A program made the position numbers and the translations under genes. Below the pieces are notes generated by a model. The model did no database searches, had not been told where the DNA came from, and saw only the letters and a program-made list of their open reading frames with translations. From assembly GCA_028687755.1 (NCBI GenBank), contig JAQTZL010000001.1, positions 521,404 through 585,403 of the forward strand: a DNA stretch of 64,000 nt, read 5' to 3'. This DNA comes from Candidatus Nanopelagicales bacterium. Lineage in GTDB: Bacteria; Actinomycetota; Actinomycetes; S36-B12. Of the stretch, positions 45,615 to 55,537 are shown one piece after another. Numbering within the stretch: the first letter of the stretch is position 1; the number at the start of each line of letters is the position of its first letter.

Positions 45615-45643
45615 ACTGTTACCGGTGCCCACTTGGTAACAGT
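45615..45643. terminator. Bidirectional hairpin between GAF-LuxR 2 and meaB
   Basis: A 9-bp perfect inverted repeat ACTGTTACC/GGTAACAGT with an 11-bp loop lies between the convergent stops at 45609 and 45667. There is no T-tract on either side, so it is at best a weak terminator or a transcript-end-stabilising structure. Confidence 0.5.
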
Positions 45644-45666
45644 GGTCGCACTCTGTCGGTTGAGGT

Positions 45667-46659
45667 TTATGAATCCTTGAGGAAGGTATCCAACAGGCTT
45701 TCAGCTGCAACAGCCGCTGGCAACTCCCCGTGCTTGACTGCTTGGGTGGTTTCAGCGAGCCTGGCCCGAACCTCTGGAGACTCCTTGAACAGATCCAGGA
45801 GTCGATCAGAAATCATCGACCACATCCAACGAATCTGCTGCTCATGGCGGCGCTCTTCCCGCTCGCCACTGATCATCTTGATCTCGCGGTGCTTGAGGAT
45901 GTCTGCCCAAAGTTCATCAAGCCCAGAGTTCTCGGCAGCCGAACAGGTCAGCACAGGTGGCGTCCAGTTCTTTGACTCTGGAGTCATCAACCGAATTGCG
46001 CGGCGGTAATCCGATGCAGCCAACTTCGCTTTCTTGACGTTGTCACCGTCTGCTTTATTTACGGCAATCAAATCAGCAAGCTCGAGCACGCCTTTTTTAA
46101 TGCCCTGCAATTCATCGCCGGCGCCAGCAAGCATCAACACCACAAAGATGTCGACCATGTCATGCACTGTGGTTTCACTCTGACCAACACCAACGGTTTC
46201 AACAATGATGACGTCATAACCCGCTGCTTCACATAGCAGCATCGTTTCGCGAGTGCTGCGTGTGACGCCACCAAGGGATGCGCCTGCAGGGGAAGGCCGA
46301 ATGAAAGCATTCTCGTCAACAGCTAGGCGCTGCATGCGTGTTTTATCGCCGAGAATTGCGCCACCTGTGCGCGAGGAACTTGGATCAATTGCGAGCACGG
46401 CAACCTTGTGACCATCAGCTGTCAGGTTCGCACCGAACTGATCAATGAATGTTGATTTACCAACACCCGGTACACCAGTTAAACCAATTCGATCAGCATT
46501 ACCGGTGTAAGGCATTAATGCAGTCAGTAACTCCGCAGCAAGCTTGCGGTGTTCTGGTTTACGACTTTCAATCAGCGTGATGGCTCGCGCCAACCACATC
46601 CGATCCCCGCTGCGAACAAGCTGCGCTAGTTCATCAGTTGGGGGCAGTGGTTGTTTCAT
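45667..46659 (-). CDS. meaB: Methylmalonyl-CoA mutase-associated GTPase MeaB
   Basis: 330 residues, a G3E-family GTPase that loads and protects the B12 cofactor of methylmalonyl-CoA mutase. P-loop [18 protein letters not shown], then [22 protein letters not shown] (Mg and switch region), [19 protein letters not shown] and a NKAD base-recognition motif (VNKADGDN). It overlaps mutB by 4 bp as the last gene of mutA-mutB-meaB. Confidence 0.94.
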   Translation of the reverse strand: MKQPLPPTDELAQLVRSGDRMWLARAITLIESRKPEHRKLAAELLTALMPYTGNADRIGLTGVPGVGKSTFIDQFGANLTADGHKVAVLAIDPSSSRTGGAILGDKTRMQRLAVDENAFIRPSPAGASLGGVTRSTRETMLLCEAAGYDVIIVETVGVGQSETTVHDMVDIFVVLMLAGAGDELQGIKKGVLELADLIAVNKADGDNVKKAKLAASDYRRAIRLMTPESKNWTPPVLTCSAAENSGLDELWADILKHREIKMISGEREERRHEQQIRWMWSMISDRLLDLFKESPEVRARLAETTQAVKHGELPAAVAAESLLDTFLKDS

Positions 46660-48836
46660 GCACGCGAATCCAGCAGGGTCTGCAACAACTTCTCAGCTGC
46701 AGCCGACACCACAGTGCCCGGAGGGAAGATGGCTGCTGCGCCGCCGGCGTAGAGCTCATCGAAATCCTGAGGCGGAATCACGCCACCGACAACCACCATG
46801 ATGTCTGGGCGTCCAAGATCAGCAAGTGCAGCCTTAAGTTGCGGCACCAAAGTGAGGTGACCGGCTGCCAATGAGGATGCCCCAACAATGTCGACGTCTG
46901 CCTCAACTGCCTGACGAGCCACTTCTTCTGGAGTCTGGAACATCGGGCCGATGTCAACAACAAAGCCCAAGTCAGCAAAGCTCGAGGCGATGACCTTCTG
47001 TCCACGATCGTGACCATCTTGACCCATCTTGGCCACGAGTAAACGTGGACGACGGCCTTCAGCCTCTTCGAACTTCTCCACCTGTGAGCGCACGCGCTTC
47101 ACGGTCTCGTCGTTTTCACCCATTTCTTGACGGTACACACCTGAGATCGTACGGATCTCAGCCTTGTGACGACCCCAAGCGTTCTCCATGGCGAGGCTGA
47201 TTTCTCCCACAGTTGCGCGAGCACGAGCAGCGTTCACGGCAAGTTCCAGCAGGTTGCCGGTGCCATTGCGGGCTGCATCTTCAATTGCGGCCAGCGCAGC
47301 ATCAACATCTGCTTGGGTGCGCTCAGCACGCAGCTTGGCTAGCTTTGCGAGCTGATCTTCACGCACTGCCTTGTTGTCGATCTTGAGGACATCAATGTCT
47401 TCAACATGTTCTGGCTGGAACAGGTTCACGCCGATCACTGCCTGACGGCCAGTGTCGATGCGTGCCTGGGTACGAGCTGCGGCTTCTTCAATACGAAGCT
47501 TTGGAATACCAGCTTCAATTGCCTTGGTCATGCCACCAAGCTCTTCAATTTCTTGAATGTGCTCCCATGCCTTTTCAGCAAGTTCACGAGTGAGCTTTTC
47601 TACGTAGTAGCTACCGCCCCATGGATCAACCACACGAGTGGTGCCTGACTCCTGCTGCAAGAACAATTGCGTGTTACGAGCGATGCGAGCCGAGAAGTCA
47701 GTTGGCAACGCCAAGGCTTCGTCGAGTGCGTTGGTGTGAAGTGACTGAGTATGACCTTGGGTAGATGCCATTGCTTCAACACAAGTACGCATGACGTTGT
47801 TGTACACATCTTGTGCAGTCAACGACCAACCAGAAGTCTGCGAGTGCGTACGCAACGCAAGTGCCTTCGGATTCTGTGCATCGAATTGCTTGACGAGCTT
47901 TGCCCAAATCAAACGAGCCGCACGCATCTTTGCAATTTCCATGTAGAAGTTCATGCCAATTGCCCAAAAGAAGGAAAGGCGTGATGCGAACTTGTCTACT
48001 GGCAAACCAGCAGCAATACCAGCGCGAATGTATTCAACACCGTCTGCAAGTGTGTATGCCAATTCAAGATCAGCAGTAGCACCTGCTTCTTGCATATGGT
48101 AACCCGAAATTGAGATCGAGTTGAACTTCGGCATCTTTTCTGAGGTGTACGCGAAGATGTCAGAAATGATGCGCATTGAAGGTGTGGGTGGATAGATATA
48201 GGTGTTACGAACCATGAACTCTTTCAGAATGTCGTTCTGAATGGTTCCCTGAAGTTGATCAGGAGTCACGCCCTGTTCTTCTGCAGCAACGATGTACAAC
48301 GCGAGGATCGGCAACACTGCACCGTTCATCGTCATTGACACACTCATCTCACCCAATGGAATTCCGTCAAATAATTGACGCATATCGAGAATTGAATCGA
48401 TCGCTACTCCGGCCATGCCAACGTCGCCAGCAACACGTGGGTGATCAGAGTCGTAACCACGGTGCGTAGCTAAGTCGAACGCAACAGACAAACCCTTTTG
48501 ACCCTGGGAAAGGTTGCGACGGTAAAACGCATTTGATTCGGTCGCCGTTGAGAAGCCCGCGTACTGACGCAAGGTCCATGGCTGATTGACATACATCGTT
48601 GGGTACGGGCCACGCAAGAACGGAGCAAGTCCTGGCAACGTACGCAGATGATCAAGGCCTTCAAGGTCTGCAACTGAATACAACGGCTTCACATCAATAC
48701 CTTCAGGTGTTTCCCACACCAACTTGTCAGGCTCTGAGCCTGTCAGTTTGGTAACCGCATCAACCCAAGCTGCGCGATCGTTGTGAGCAACCCGCGGGCC
48801 AAGCTCAATGCCAGTGAAATCAGGAACGGTCGTCAT
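46656..48836 (-). CDS. mutB: Methylmalonyl-CoA mutase, large (catalytic) subunit
   Basis: 726 residues. The TIM-barrel substrate domain has [32 protein letters not shown] and [13 protein letters not shown]. The C-terminal B12 domain carries the DxHxxG histidine ligand in [14 protein letters not shown] (about residue 602). It interconverts methylmalonyl-CoA and succinyl-CoA with adenosylcobalamin. It overlaps mutA and meaB by 4 bp each, so the operon is mutA-mutB-meaB. A methylmalonyl-CoA epimerase gene is not in the window. Confidence 0.96.
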   Translation of the reverse strand: MTTVPDFTGIELGPRVAHNDRAAWVDAVTKLTGSEPDKLVWETPEGIDVKPLYSVADLEGLDHLRTLPGLAPFLRGPYPTMYVNQPWTLRQYAGFSTATESNAFYRRNLSQGQKGLSVAFDLATHRGYDSDHPRVAGDVGMAGVAIDSILDMRQLFDGIPLGEMSVSMTMNGAVLPILALYIVAAEEQGVTPDQLQGTIQNDILKEFMVRNTYIYPPTPSMRIISDIFAYTSEKMPKFNSISISGYHMQEAGATADLELAYTLADGVEYIRAGIAAGLPVDKFASRLSFFWAIGMNFYMEIAKMRAARLIWAKLVKQFDAQNPKALALRTHSQTSGWSLTAQDVYNNVMRTCVEAMASTQGHTQSLHTNALDEALALPTDFSARIARNTQLFLQQESGTTRVVDPWGGSYYVEKLTRELAEKAWEHIQEIEELGGMTKAIEAGIPKLRIEEAAARTQARIDTGRQAVIGVNLFQPEHVEDIDVLKIDNKAVREDQLAKLAKLRAERTQADVDAALAAIEDAARNGTGNLLELAVNAARARATVGEISLAMENAWGRHKAEIRTISGVYRQEMGENDETVKRVRSQVEKFEEAEGRRPRLLVAKMGQDGHDRGQKVIASSFADLGFVVDIGPMFQTPEEVARQAVEADVDIVGASSLAAGHLTLVPQLKAALADLGRPDIMVVVGGVIPPQDFDELYAGGAAAIFPPGTVVSAAAEKLLQTLLDSRA

Positions 48837-50791
48837 TGAGAGACTCCCAACGTGGTGTGTAGGCGTTGCAGGGTGGAAAGAACATCGACTCCCATATATG
48901 CGAAGTCATCAATGCCAGCTGCTTCGTAATCAGCTTTGGCATCTCCTGGGCGACCAGCGAGGTACACGAACTTGGCACCTGCAGACTTCAGCGCAGTTGC
49001 ATAAGCAATTGCTTGTTCGCCGTATGCAGCATCAGTTCCGCAAATCACTGCAGCTTGAGCACCGGAAGCCTTAAAGGCTGCTGCTGCGTCATCGGCATTG
49101 GCATAACCACCATCACCAACTGAATCAACACCGCCCGAGCCAAACAAGTTGCTAGAGAAGGTCGCGCGAGCAACATAGGAAGGACCAGTGCCAATATTTG
49201 CCAAGAAGATTGTTGGCGTAACTTTGGCAGCTTCTGCCGCAGTGCGCAGTGCTTCATATGGCTCAGCAAGACGACGAGCCTTCAACGGATCTGCCGTGGT
49301 TGCAGTTCCTGGCAAACGAATACCTTCGCGAGTATCTGCTGCAGGTGCTGCAGCTACATCAGGGCGACGCTCGCCAATCAACGGAAACTCACTCACACCA
49401 GTGATGGGTTGCTTGCGCGTTGCAATCAGCTTGTCGCGCTTTGCAGCAACTTCAGCAACCTGCAACTGGAAGGTGCCTTTTGAAAGCACTGAAACTAAGC
49501 CACCGTCAGCATCGATGGTCTGGAAACCCTTCCAACCCACCGCAGCAAAGGCATCCGTCAATGTTTCGACGTAGTAACTCCCGCCTGCTGGATCCATCAC
49601 GCGGCCAATGCCTGATTCGTCTTGCAACAGCAACTGCGTGTTACGCGCAAGACGGCGACCAAGATCACTTGGCAATCCGGTTCCGCTATCAAATGCAGCG
49701 ACGGTGAGCGTGTCAGCTCCACCGACAACTGCACCAAGGGTTGCCGCAGTTCCGCGAAGCAGGTTCACCCAAGGGTCAACCACGGTGAGCCAGCGGCCAC
49801 CTGCATGCGCTGCAACCTGAACTAGCCCAGGGTACTGCGCATCAACGGTGAGTCCGCTTGCTTGCAGCACGGTCGACCAGCAGTGGCGAAGGGCACGAAC
49901 CTTGGCGATCGTTGCGAAGACGTCAACATCTGCAGCAACTTCCAACACGATATGGCTGGCCGCGGTGGCGACATCTACCCCAGCGTTGGTCATTGCCCGC
50001 AGGTAGGTGGTGGCACTTGCCAACGCAAAGGCGAGTTCTTGGCCTTCACTAGCTCCCGCTTCGGCGGCTGCAACTGATGAGGCACGGAAGACTCGAAGAC
50101 GTGGAGTCGTCGAGGTCTGCACAAGTGAAACACCCTCAACGATGGCCTCATTGAGTCCTTGAGGAACCTCTCCTTGTGTTGCCAAAGCGGCAATCGGATC
50201 AATGCCTAGGCAACCAGCGGCCTGAACACCCTGAATCCCGCGATCGACGAGGATCAGGTTCAGCCATTCAGCGGCAACGATTGAGTAGGCACCAGCGCGA
50301 ATCGAGATTGGCGCAATATCAAGGAGTACTTCGCTCAGCACTCGGTCTAGGTCAGCCTTAGAGCGAACGCTGATGCCAGCTCCCTCGCCATCAAGGTCAA
50401 GAATGAGTTCCAAACTGGTCGCGCCATTGCGAAGTTCAGTCAGCGCATGAGCGTTGGCAACTGCCGCATCTGGATGCGTGACACAAGCACGGATATCCCA
50501 AGCACCATCGACGCGAGGCACGATTTGGCCACCTCGGGTAAGTGGGGCAAAGCCAGGGAACCCTGACTCATCACCTTCCACAGCAATGTCATCAGCCGTA
50601 TAGAGCGGCTCGATGCGAATGCCATCAAGGGTCGTGGAGACCAAAATCTTGTCAAAGTCACCCCCCTTAATTGCCTTGTCGACCTCAACACGCCAGGCCT
50701 CTCGGGTGGGTTCTTCGAATTCGCCGGCCAGCACTAGGCCTTCAGAGGAAGCAGTCACGGCATCGAAGGTTACTTGGGTCCATTGATGCAT
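48833..50791 (-). CDS. mutA: Methylmalonyl-CoA mutase, small subunit
   Basis: 652 residues, homologous to MutB over its length but without the B12 ligand: the position equivalent to DxHxxG reads [14 protein letters not shown], so it is the non-catalytic partner. [17 protein letters not shown] and [12 protein letters not shown] retain the family fold. ATG 50791 is preferred over the TTG at 50827, because GGGGTGAA lies directly before it. The gene is divergent from sdhC across 127 bp. No cobalamin riboswitch is recognisable there. Confidence 0.92.
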   Translation of the reverse strand: MHQWTQVTFDAVTASSEGLVLAGEFEEPTREAWRVEVDKAIKGGDFDKILVSTTLDGIRIEPLYTADDIAVEGDESGFPGFAPLTRGGQIVPRVDGAWDIRACVTHPDAAVANAHALTELRNGATSLELILDLDGEGAGISVRSKADLDRVLSEVLLDIAPISIRAGAYSIVAAEWLNLILVDRGIQGVQAAGCLGIDPIAALATQGEVPQGLNEAIVEGVSLVQTSTTPRLRVFRASSVAAAEAGASEGQELAFALASATTYLRAMTNAGVDVATAASHIVLEVAADVDVFATIAKVRALRHCWSTVLQASGLTVDAQYPGLVQVAAHAGGRWLTVVDPWVNLLRGTAATLGAVVGGADTLTVAAFDSGTGLPSDLGRRLARNTQLLLQDESGIGRVMDPAGGSYYVETLTDAFAAVGWKGFQTIDADGGLVSVLSKGTFQLQVAEVAAKRDKLIATRKQPITGVSEFPLIGERRPDVAAAPAADTREGIRLPGTATTADPLKARRLAEPYEALRTAAEAAKVTPTIFLANIGTGPSYVARATFSSNLFGSGGVDSVGDGGYANADDAAAAFKASGAQAAVICGTDAAYGEQAIAYATALKSAGAKFVYLAGRPGDAKADYEAAGIDDFAYMGVDVLSTLQRLHTTLGVSQ

Positions 50792-50848
50792 TTCACCCCG
50801 ACGGTTGATGTAAGCGTAATCACGCAATCCCGCGGTACAGGTGGCCCT

Positions 50849-50878
50849 TTGACACGGCTATCGTTTCCTTTGCATCTT
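50849..50878 (+). promoter_or_regulatory. Putative sdhCDAB promoter
   Basis: TTGACA (50849-50854), 18-bp spacer, CATCTT (50873-50878). A full -35 consensus with a poor -10. It would start sdhC transcription near 50885 with a leader of about 34 bases carrying AGGAGG. Confidence 0.4.
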
Positions 50879-50918
50879 GAATGCCAAGAAGCAATCTTGA
50901 ACTCATCAGGAGGTGGGC

Positions 50919-51311
50919 GTGACCTCGAAGGTCGGAACGCTCTACCGCGGTGGCGAAGGTATGTGGACTTGGGTCCTACATCGCGTCACTGGCGTGGCTG
51001 TCTTCTTTTTCCTCTTCGTCCACGTGTTGGACACTGCGCTCGTGCGCGTGTCTCCCAACTCGTACGACTTAGTGATCGCGACGTACAAGACCCCAATCGT
51101 CAACTTACTTGAAGTTGGCTTGGTTGGCGCAGTGCTCTTTCACGCACTCAATGGTCTTCGCATCATCCTCATCGATTTCTGGAGCAAGGGCCCACGCCTG
51201 CAGCGTCAGATGACTTGGGTGATTGCGGCTATCTGGTTTGTCGTGATGATTCCGGGCTTCTACTTCATGATGAAGCACACCTTCGAGAACCTGTTCGGGA
51301 GCGCATCATGA
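50919..51311 (+). CDS. sdhC: Succinate dehydrogenase cytochrome b subunit
   Basis: 130 residues with three membrane helices. GGEGMWTWVLHRVTGVAVFFF holds an Arg/His near the quinone site, and the FFLFVHVLDTAL His is a likely heme b ligand, as is FHALNGLRIIL in helix 2. GTG 50919 follows AGGAGG by 5 bp; the frame's earlier GTG at 50913 overlaps that site. It overlaps sdhD by 4 bp. Confidence 0.9.
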   Translation: MTSKVGTLYRGGEGMWTWVLHRVTGVAVFFFLFVHVLDTALVRVSPNSYDLVIATYKTPIVNLLEVGLVGAVLFHALNGLRIILIDFWSKGPRLQRQMTWVIAAIWFVVMIPGFYFMMKHTFENLFGSAS

Positions 51312-51727
51312 GTAGCACAGTGAACTCAGGCTTCTCAATCGAAGCTCCGCGCAGCGATGGTCGTAACCACCAGCGCAGTAACTTCGAGTTGTACTCGTGG
51401 TTGTTTATGCGTATCTCCGGCATTATTTTGATTGTGCTCGTGCTCGGGCACTTAATCATCATGAACATTCTTGATGGTGGCGTTCAGCGCATTAACTTTG
51501 CTTTCGTTGCAGGCCGTTGGGCTAGCCCGTTTTGGCAAGCATGGGACTTAACCATGCTGTGGCTCGCAATGATTCACGGCACTAACGGACTTCGCACGAT
51601 CATCAATGACTATGCCGAACGCAACAACGTGCGTTTCTGGTTAAAGATGCTGCTGTACACAGCATCAGCTTTCACCATCATTCTCGGAACCCTTGTCATC
51701 TTTACCTTCGATCCAAACATCGGTTAG
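51308..51727 (+). CDS. sdhD: Succinate dehydrogenase membrane anchor subunit
   Basis: 139 residues, three membrane helices (about 33-50, 73-100, 112-133). FELYSWLFMRISGIILIVLVLGHLIIMN, quoted only in part, has a likely heme-ligating His (GHLI), and AMIHGTNGLRTI is the second. The reading frame begins at ATG 51308, overlapping the sdhC stop (ATGA). Gap to sdhA is 31 bp. Confidence 0.9.
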   Translation: MSSTVNSGFSIEAPRSDGRNHQRSNFELYSWLFMRISGIILIVLVLGHLIIMNILDGGVQRINFAFVAGRWASPFWQAWDLTMLWLAMIHGTNGLRTIINDYAERNNVRFWLKMLLYTASAFTIILGTLVIFTFDPNIG

Positions 51728-51758
51728 TACCGTCGAAGCGCTTAGGAGCTAAAGCACC

Positions 51759-53513
51759 ATGCAGACACATGTCTATGACGTAGTGATCGTTGGAGCAGGT
51801 GGCGCAGGAATGCGCGCCGCACTTGAGTCAGGTGGCCGTGCGCGCACTGCTGTGTTGACTAAGTTGTACCCAACTCGTTCGCACACCGGCGCAGCACAGG
51901 GCGGCATGTGTGCTGCCCTTGCCAACGTTGAGGAAGACAACTGGGAATGGCACACCTTCGACACTGTTAAAGGCGGCGACTACCTCGTTGACCAAGACGC
52001 AGCGGAAGTAATGTGCAAGGAAGCCATCGACGCAGTCCTCGATCTGGAAAAGATGGGTCTTCCGTTCAACCGCACCCCAGAAGGTCGCATTGACCAGCGC
52101 CGTTTCGGTGGTCACACCCGTAACCATGGTGAAGCTGCAGTGCGTCGCTCGTGTTACGCAGCGGACCGCACTGGCCACATGATTTTGCAGACGCTCTTCC
52201 AGAACTGCATCAAGGCTGGCGTTGAGTTCTACAACGAGTTCTACGTACTTGACCTGGTCACCACTGAAGTTGATGGCAAAGAAACCACTTCAGGTGTCGT
52301 TGCTTATGAATTGGCAACAGGTGAGATCCACGTTTTCCAGGCCAAGAGTGTGGTGTTTGCATCAGGTGGCTTCGGCAAGGTCTTCAAGACCACGTCCAAC
52401 GCGCACACTCTGACCGGCGATGGCATGGGCATCATCTGGCGTAAGGGTCTTCCGCTGGAAGACATGGAGTTCTACCAGTTCCATCCAACAGGTCTTGCTG
52501 GACTTGGTGTACTGCTTACCGAAGGTGCACGCGGCGAAGGTGGCATTCTTCGTAACGCAACAGGCGAGCGCTTCATGGAGCGCGTTGCGCCAACGATCAA
52601 GGATCTCGCTCCACGCGACATGGTTGCTCGAGCAATGGTGCAAGAAGTTCGTGAAGGCCGCGGCGCTGGTCCAAACAAGGACTACGTCTACCTCGACCTC
52701 ACTCACCTTCCACGTGAGCAGATCGAAGAGAAGCTCCCTGACATCACCGAGTTCTCGCGCACGTACCTTGGTGTAGATCCAGTAACCGAACTCGTTCCAG
52801 TGTTCCCAACTGCGCACTACGCAATGGGTGGTATCCCAACAGATATCGATGCTCGCGTCCTTCGCAACAACACAGATGTTGTTCCAGGTTTGTACGCCGC
52901 TGGCGAATGTGCCTGTGTTTCTGTTCATGGCGCAAACCGCCTTGGCACAAACTCACTTCTCGACATCAACGTGTTTGGTCGTCGTGCAGGTATCGCGTCT
53001 GCGGATTATGCAAACACGGTTACCCACACTCCCCTTCCTGAAGATCCTGCAGGCAAGACCATCGCGATGATCGAAATGCTTCGTTCATCAACTGGTGGCG
53101 AGCGCATTGCAGTGCTCCGCAAGGAAATGCAAGAAACCATGGATATGAACGCTCAGGTGTACCGCACCGAAGCAACCCTGAAACAAGCACTCAGCGATGT
53201 TCAAGAATTGCAGCGCCGTTTCCGCAATGTCTCAATCCAAGACAAGGGCGTTCGCTACAACACCGATCTGCTCGAAGCCATTGAACTTGGCTTCTTGCTT
53301 GATCTTGCTGAGGTTCTTGTCGTGAGCGCACTTGAACGCAAGGAATCCCGCGGCGGTCACGCTCGCGAGGACTACCCAACCCGCGACGACGTGAACTTCA
53401 TGCGTCACACCATGGCTTACCGCAAGGAGCAAGCAGAAGGCAACGCGGTTGTCGAGCTTGATTACAAGCCTGTTGTCGTCACCCGTTACCAACCAATGGA
53501 GCGTAAGTACTAA
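51759..53513 (+). CDS. sdhA: Succinate dehydrogenase flavoprotein subunit
   Basis: 584 residues. FAD-binding VIVGAGGAGMRAALES, covalent-flavin RSHTGAAQGGMCAAL (the His of this loop), YQFHPTGLAGLG, TEGARGEGG, and HGANRLGTNSLLD near residue 390. It oxidises succinate to fumarate and passes electrons to SdhB. The long loop and length fit the mycobacterial Sdh2-like enzymes. ATG 51759 follows AGGAGCT. It overlaps sdhB by 1 bp. Confidence 0.96.
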   Translation: MQTHVYDVVIVGAGGAGMRAALESGGRARTAVLTKLYPTRSHTGAAQGGMCAALANVEEDNWEWHTFDTVKGGDYLVDQDAAEVMCKEAIDAVLDLEKMGLPFNRTPEGRIDQRRFGGHTRNHGEAAVRRSCYAADRTGHMILQTLFQNCIKAGVEFYNEFYVLDLVTTEVDGKETTSGVVAYELATGEIHVFQAKSVVFASGGFGKVFKTTSNAHTLTGDGMGIIWRKGLPLEDMEFYQFHPTGLAGLGVLLTEGARGEGGILRNATGERFMERVAPTIKDLAPRDMVARAMVQEVREGRGAGPNKDYVYLDLTHLPREQIEEKLPDITEFSRTYLGVDPVTELVPVFPTAHYAMGGIPTDIDARVLRNNTDVVPGLYAAGECACVSVHGANRLGTNSLLDINVFGRRAGIASADYANTVTHTPLPEDPAGKTIAMIEMLRSSTGGERIAVLRKEMQETMDMNAQVYRTEATLKQALSDVQELQRRFRNVSIQDKGVRYNTDLLEAIELGFLLDLAEVLVVSALERKESRGGHAREDYPTRDDVNFMRHTMAYRKEQAEGNAVVELDYKPVVVTRYQPMERKY

Positions 53514-54262
53514 TGACTGCTGCAGTTGTAGTTCCAGAAACCCCAGTGTTGGTGGCATCGGATGTCACCTTCAAGATCCGTCGTTTCAACCCAGAGGTTG
53601 ATTCCGAGCCGCATTACGAGACCTACACGCTCGCGTTGTACCCAACCGATCGCGTACTTGATGCACTCTCCCGAATCAAGGGCGAGATTGATGGATCGCT
53701 GACGTTCCGCCGTTCCTGTGGTCACGGTATTTGTGGTTCCGATGCCATGCGCATCAACGGCCGCAACCGCCTTGCCTGCAAGACGCTGGTCAAGGATCTG
53801 GACATCACCAAGCCAATCAGCATTGAAGCGATTCAAGGTCTGCCACTTGAGAAGGATCTTGTGGTCGACATGGAACCGTTCTTCGCTGCGTACCGCTCGG
53901 TATTGCCGTTCTTGATTCCTGATGGTCATGAGCCAACCAAGGAACGCATTCAGTCAGCTGAAGATCGTGCAAAGTTTGACGATGGCACCAAGTGCATCCT
54001 GTGCGCGTGCTGCACAACCTCATGCCCGGTCTACTGGACTGACGATCAGTACTTTGGCCCAGCAGCAATCGTTGCCGCTCACCGGTTCATCTTCGACAGT
54101 CGCGATGCTGCAGCTGAGCGTCGTCTGGAGATCTTGAACGAAAAGGAAGGCGTGTGGCGCTGCCGCACTACCTTCAACTGCACTGACGCTTGCCCACGTG
54201 GCATTGAAATCACCCAGGCAATTGCCGAAGTAAAGAAGGCACTGATCTTCCGTCGGGTCTAA
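53513..54262 (+). CDS. sdhB: Succinate dehydrogenase iron-sulfur subunit
   Basis: 249 residues carrying three clusters: SCGHGICGSDAM plus RLACKT for [2Fe-2S], CILCACCTTSCPVYW for [4Fe-4S], and NCTDACPRGIE with upstream Cys for [3Fe-4S]. It links SdhA to the membrane subunits. The gene starts in the sdhA stop (taATG) and is followed by a strong terminator at 54292. Confidence 0.96.
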   Translation: MTAAVVVPETPVLVASDVTFKIRRFNPEVDSEPHYETYTLALYPTDRVLDALSRIKGEIDGSLTFRRSCGHGICGSDAMRINGRNRLACKTLVKDLDITKPISIEAIQGLPLEKDLVVDMEPFFAAYRSVLPFLIPDGHEPTKERIQSAEDRAKFDDGTKCILCACCTTSCPVYWTDDQYFGPAAIVAAHRFIFDSRDAAAERRLEILNEKEGVWRCRTTFNCTDACPRGIEITQAIAEVKKALIFRRV

Positions 54263-54291
54263 ATTTCATCGCGTCTGAGCCTTAAACAAAG

Positions 54292-54330
54292 AAAAGAACC
54301 CGAGTGGCCAGTGGCTACTCGGGTTCTTTT
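54292..54330. terminator. Intrinsic terminator after sdhB (bidirectional)
   Basis: A perfect 14-bp stem AAAAGAACCCGAGT/ACTCGGGTTCTTTT with a T-run at the plus-strand end and an A-run at the other, so it works for sdhCDAB and for the convergent mftABCD transcript, whose last stop is at 54349. Confidence 0.9.
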
Positions 54331-54348
54331 ATGTTGACTGGGGCTTCG

Positions 54349-55521
54349 CTACTCGCCTAAGCGAAGAATGAAATCCTTTGGCACGATCACATCAGATGGC
54401 TCTAGGGCTGCCACAGAAGGCTTCCCAAGGGCCAGCACTGTTGAGTCGATGCCATTGCGCATGACGTCCAGAACGTTCTCAACGCCCGCCTGTCCGTTAG
54501 CCGCAAGGCCCCACAGGTAGGCACGGCCGAGCATGACTGCCTTGGCGCCGAGAGCTACGGCCTTCACGGCATCACTTCCGCGGCGAATGCCGCCATCCAG
54601 GACGAGGTCGACCCGATCCCCTACAGCATCAGCCAAGGTTGGCAACGCGCGAATGCTGGCCGGAGTGCTGTCGATGTTGTTGCCACCGTGGTTGGAAACC
54701 GAGATTGCACTGACGCCTGCATCAACTGCATTACGCGCATCATCAAGGCGCATGATCCCCTTGAGCATGAATGGCGCATCCCAGAGTGAACGCAGCCAGG
54801 CCACGTCTTCCCAGGTTGGCGGCGGTGTTTGCATCCATTCGCCATACGCCTCGAAGAACGTAGGTGCTTTCTCCCCGATGCCAGCCATGTTTGGTACTGA
54901 CAATGCAGGAGGCCGCCCTGTCTTGGCGTAATTCCACAGCCAACGCGGGCGAGGCACGGCTTCAGGGAAATGCTTGATCATGGTCTTCAGACCCATGCGA
55001 TCGGGAATCTGCGGACTGCCCCAGTCGCGTCCGTATGAGAAGGACCAATCCAGAGTCAAGATGATGCCGGCAGCGCCTGCATCCTTCGCGCGCTGCACCC
55101 GCTGTGCGATGAGTTCACGCGGGCCAGACCAATAGATCTGAAAGAAGACCTGAGAGTTCACTGCTGTGACTTCTTCAATGGGCTTGCTGGCAAAAGAGGA
55201 AAGCCCCATCGCTGTGCCACGTGCTGCAGCTGCGCGAGCAACCGCAACCTCACCGTCAGGGTGCACTGCTTGCACACCGGTTGGTGAAATCATCACTGGC
55301 ATTGAAAGGTTTTGGCCCAAGACATGCACGCCAAGGTCACGTTGTGCGTATTGGCCAGCAACATGTGGAGCGAAACCTAACGCAGCAAACGCTGCGAGGT
55401 TCGCATCGAGAGTGACACCTTTTTCTGACCCAGCAACCAGTGCCTTATACACCGATTTTGGAATCCGCTTTTGCGCACGCTGCCGTGCGATCTCTACGGT
55501 TTCAAACCATTCGTTTGCCAT
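54349..55521 (-). CDS. mftD: Pre-mycofactocin synthase
   Basis: 390 residues, an FMN-dependent alpha-hydroxy-acid dehydrogenase-fold protein. Motifs TLDWSFSYGRDWGSPQIP, GVSAISVSNHGGNNID, and VDLVLDGGIRRGSDAVKAVALG, quoted in shortened form as the catalytic His and phosphate-binding region. MftD oxidatively deaminates the AHDP intermediate to pre-mycofactocin. The start is ATG 55521. It is the last gene in mftABCD and lies 16 bp after mftC. A terminator follows directly. Confidence 0.95.
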   Translation of the reverse strand: MANEWFETVEIARQRAQKRIPKSVYKALVAGSEKGVTLDANLAAFAALGFAPHVAGQYAQRDLGVHVLGQNLSMPVMISPTGVQAVHPDGEVAVARAAAARGTAMGLSSFASKPIEEVTAVNSQVFFQIYWSGPRELIAQRVQRAKDAGAAGIILTLDWSFSYGRDWGSPQIPDRMGLKTMIKHFPEAVPRPRWLWNYAKTGRPPALSVPNMAGIGEKAPTFFEAYGEWMQTPPPTWEDVAWLRSLWDAPFMLKGIMRLDDARNAVDAGVSAISVSNHGGNNIDSTPASIRALPTLADAVGDRVDLVLDGGIRRGSDAVKAVALGAKAVMLGRAYLWGLAANGQAGVENVLDVMRNGIDSTVLALGKPSVAALEPSDVIVPKDFILRLGE

Positions 55522-55537
55522 TGATCAATCACATTTC

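Noticed and set aside
46778-47984. Several antisense frames in mutB
   Set aside because: They are shadows of a long, well-conserved gene, with no ribosome-binding sites and no family resemblance.
50792-50918. Cobalamin riboswitch upstream of mutA
   Set aside because: Only 127 bp separate the divergent starts, and no B12-box-like GCCACTG or conserved stems are visible.
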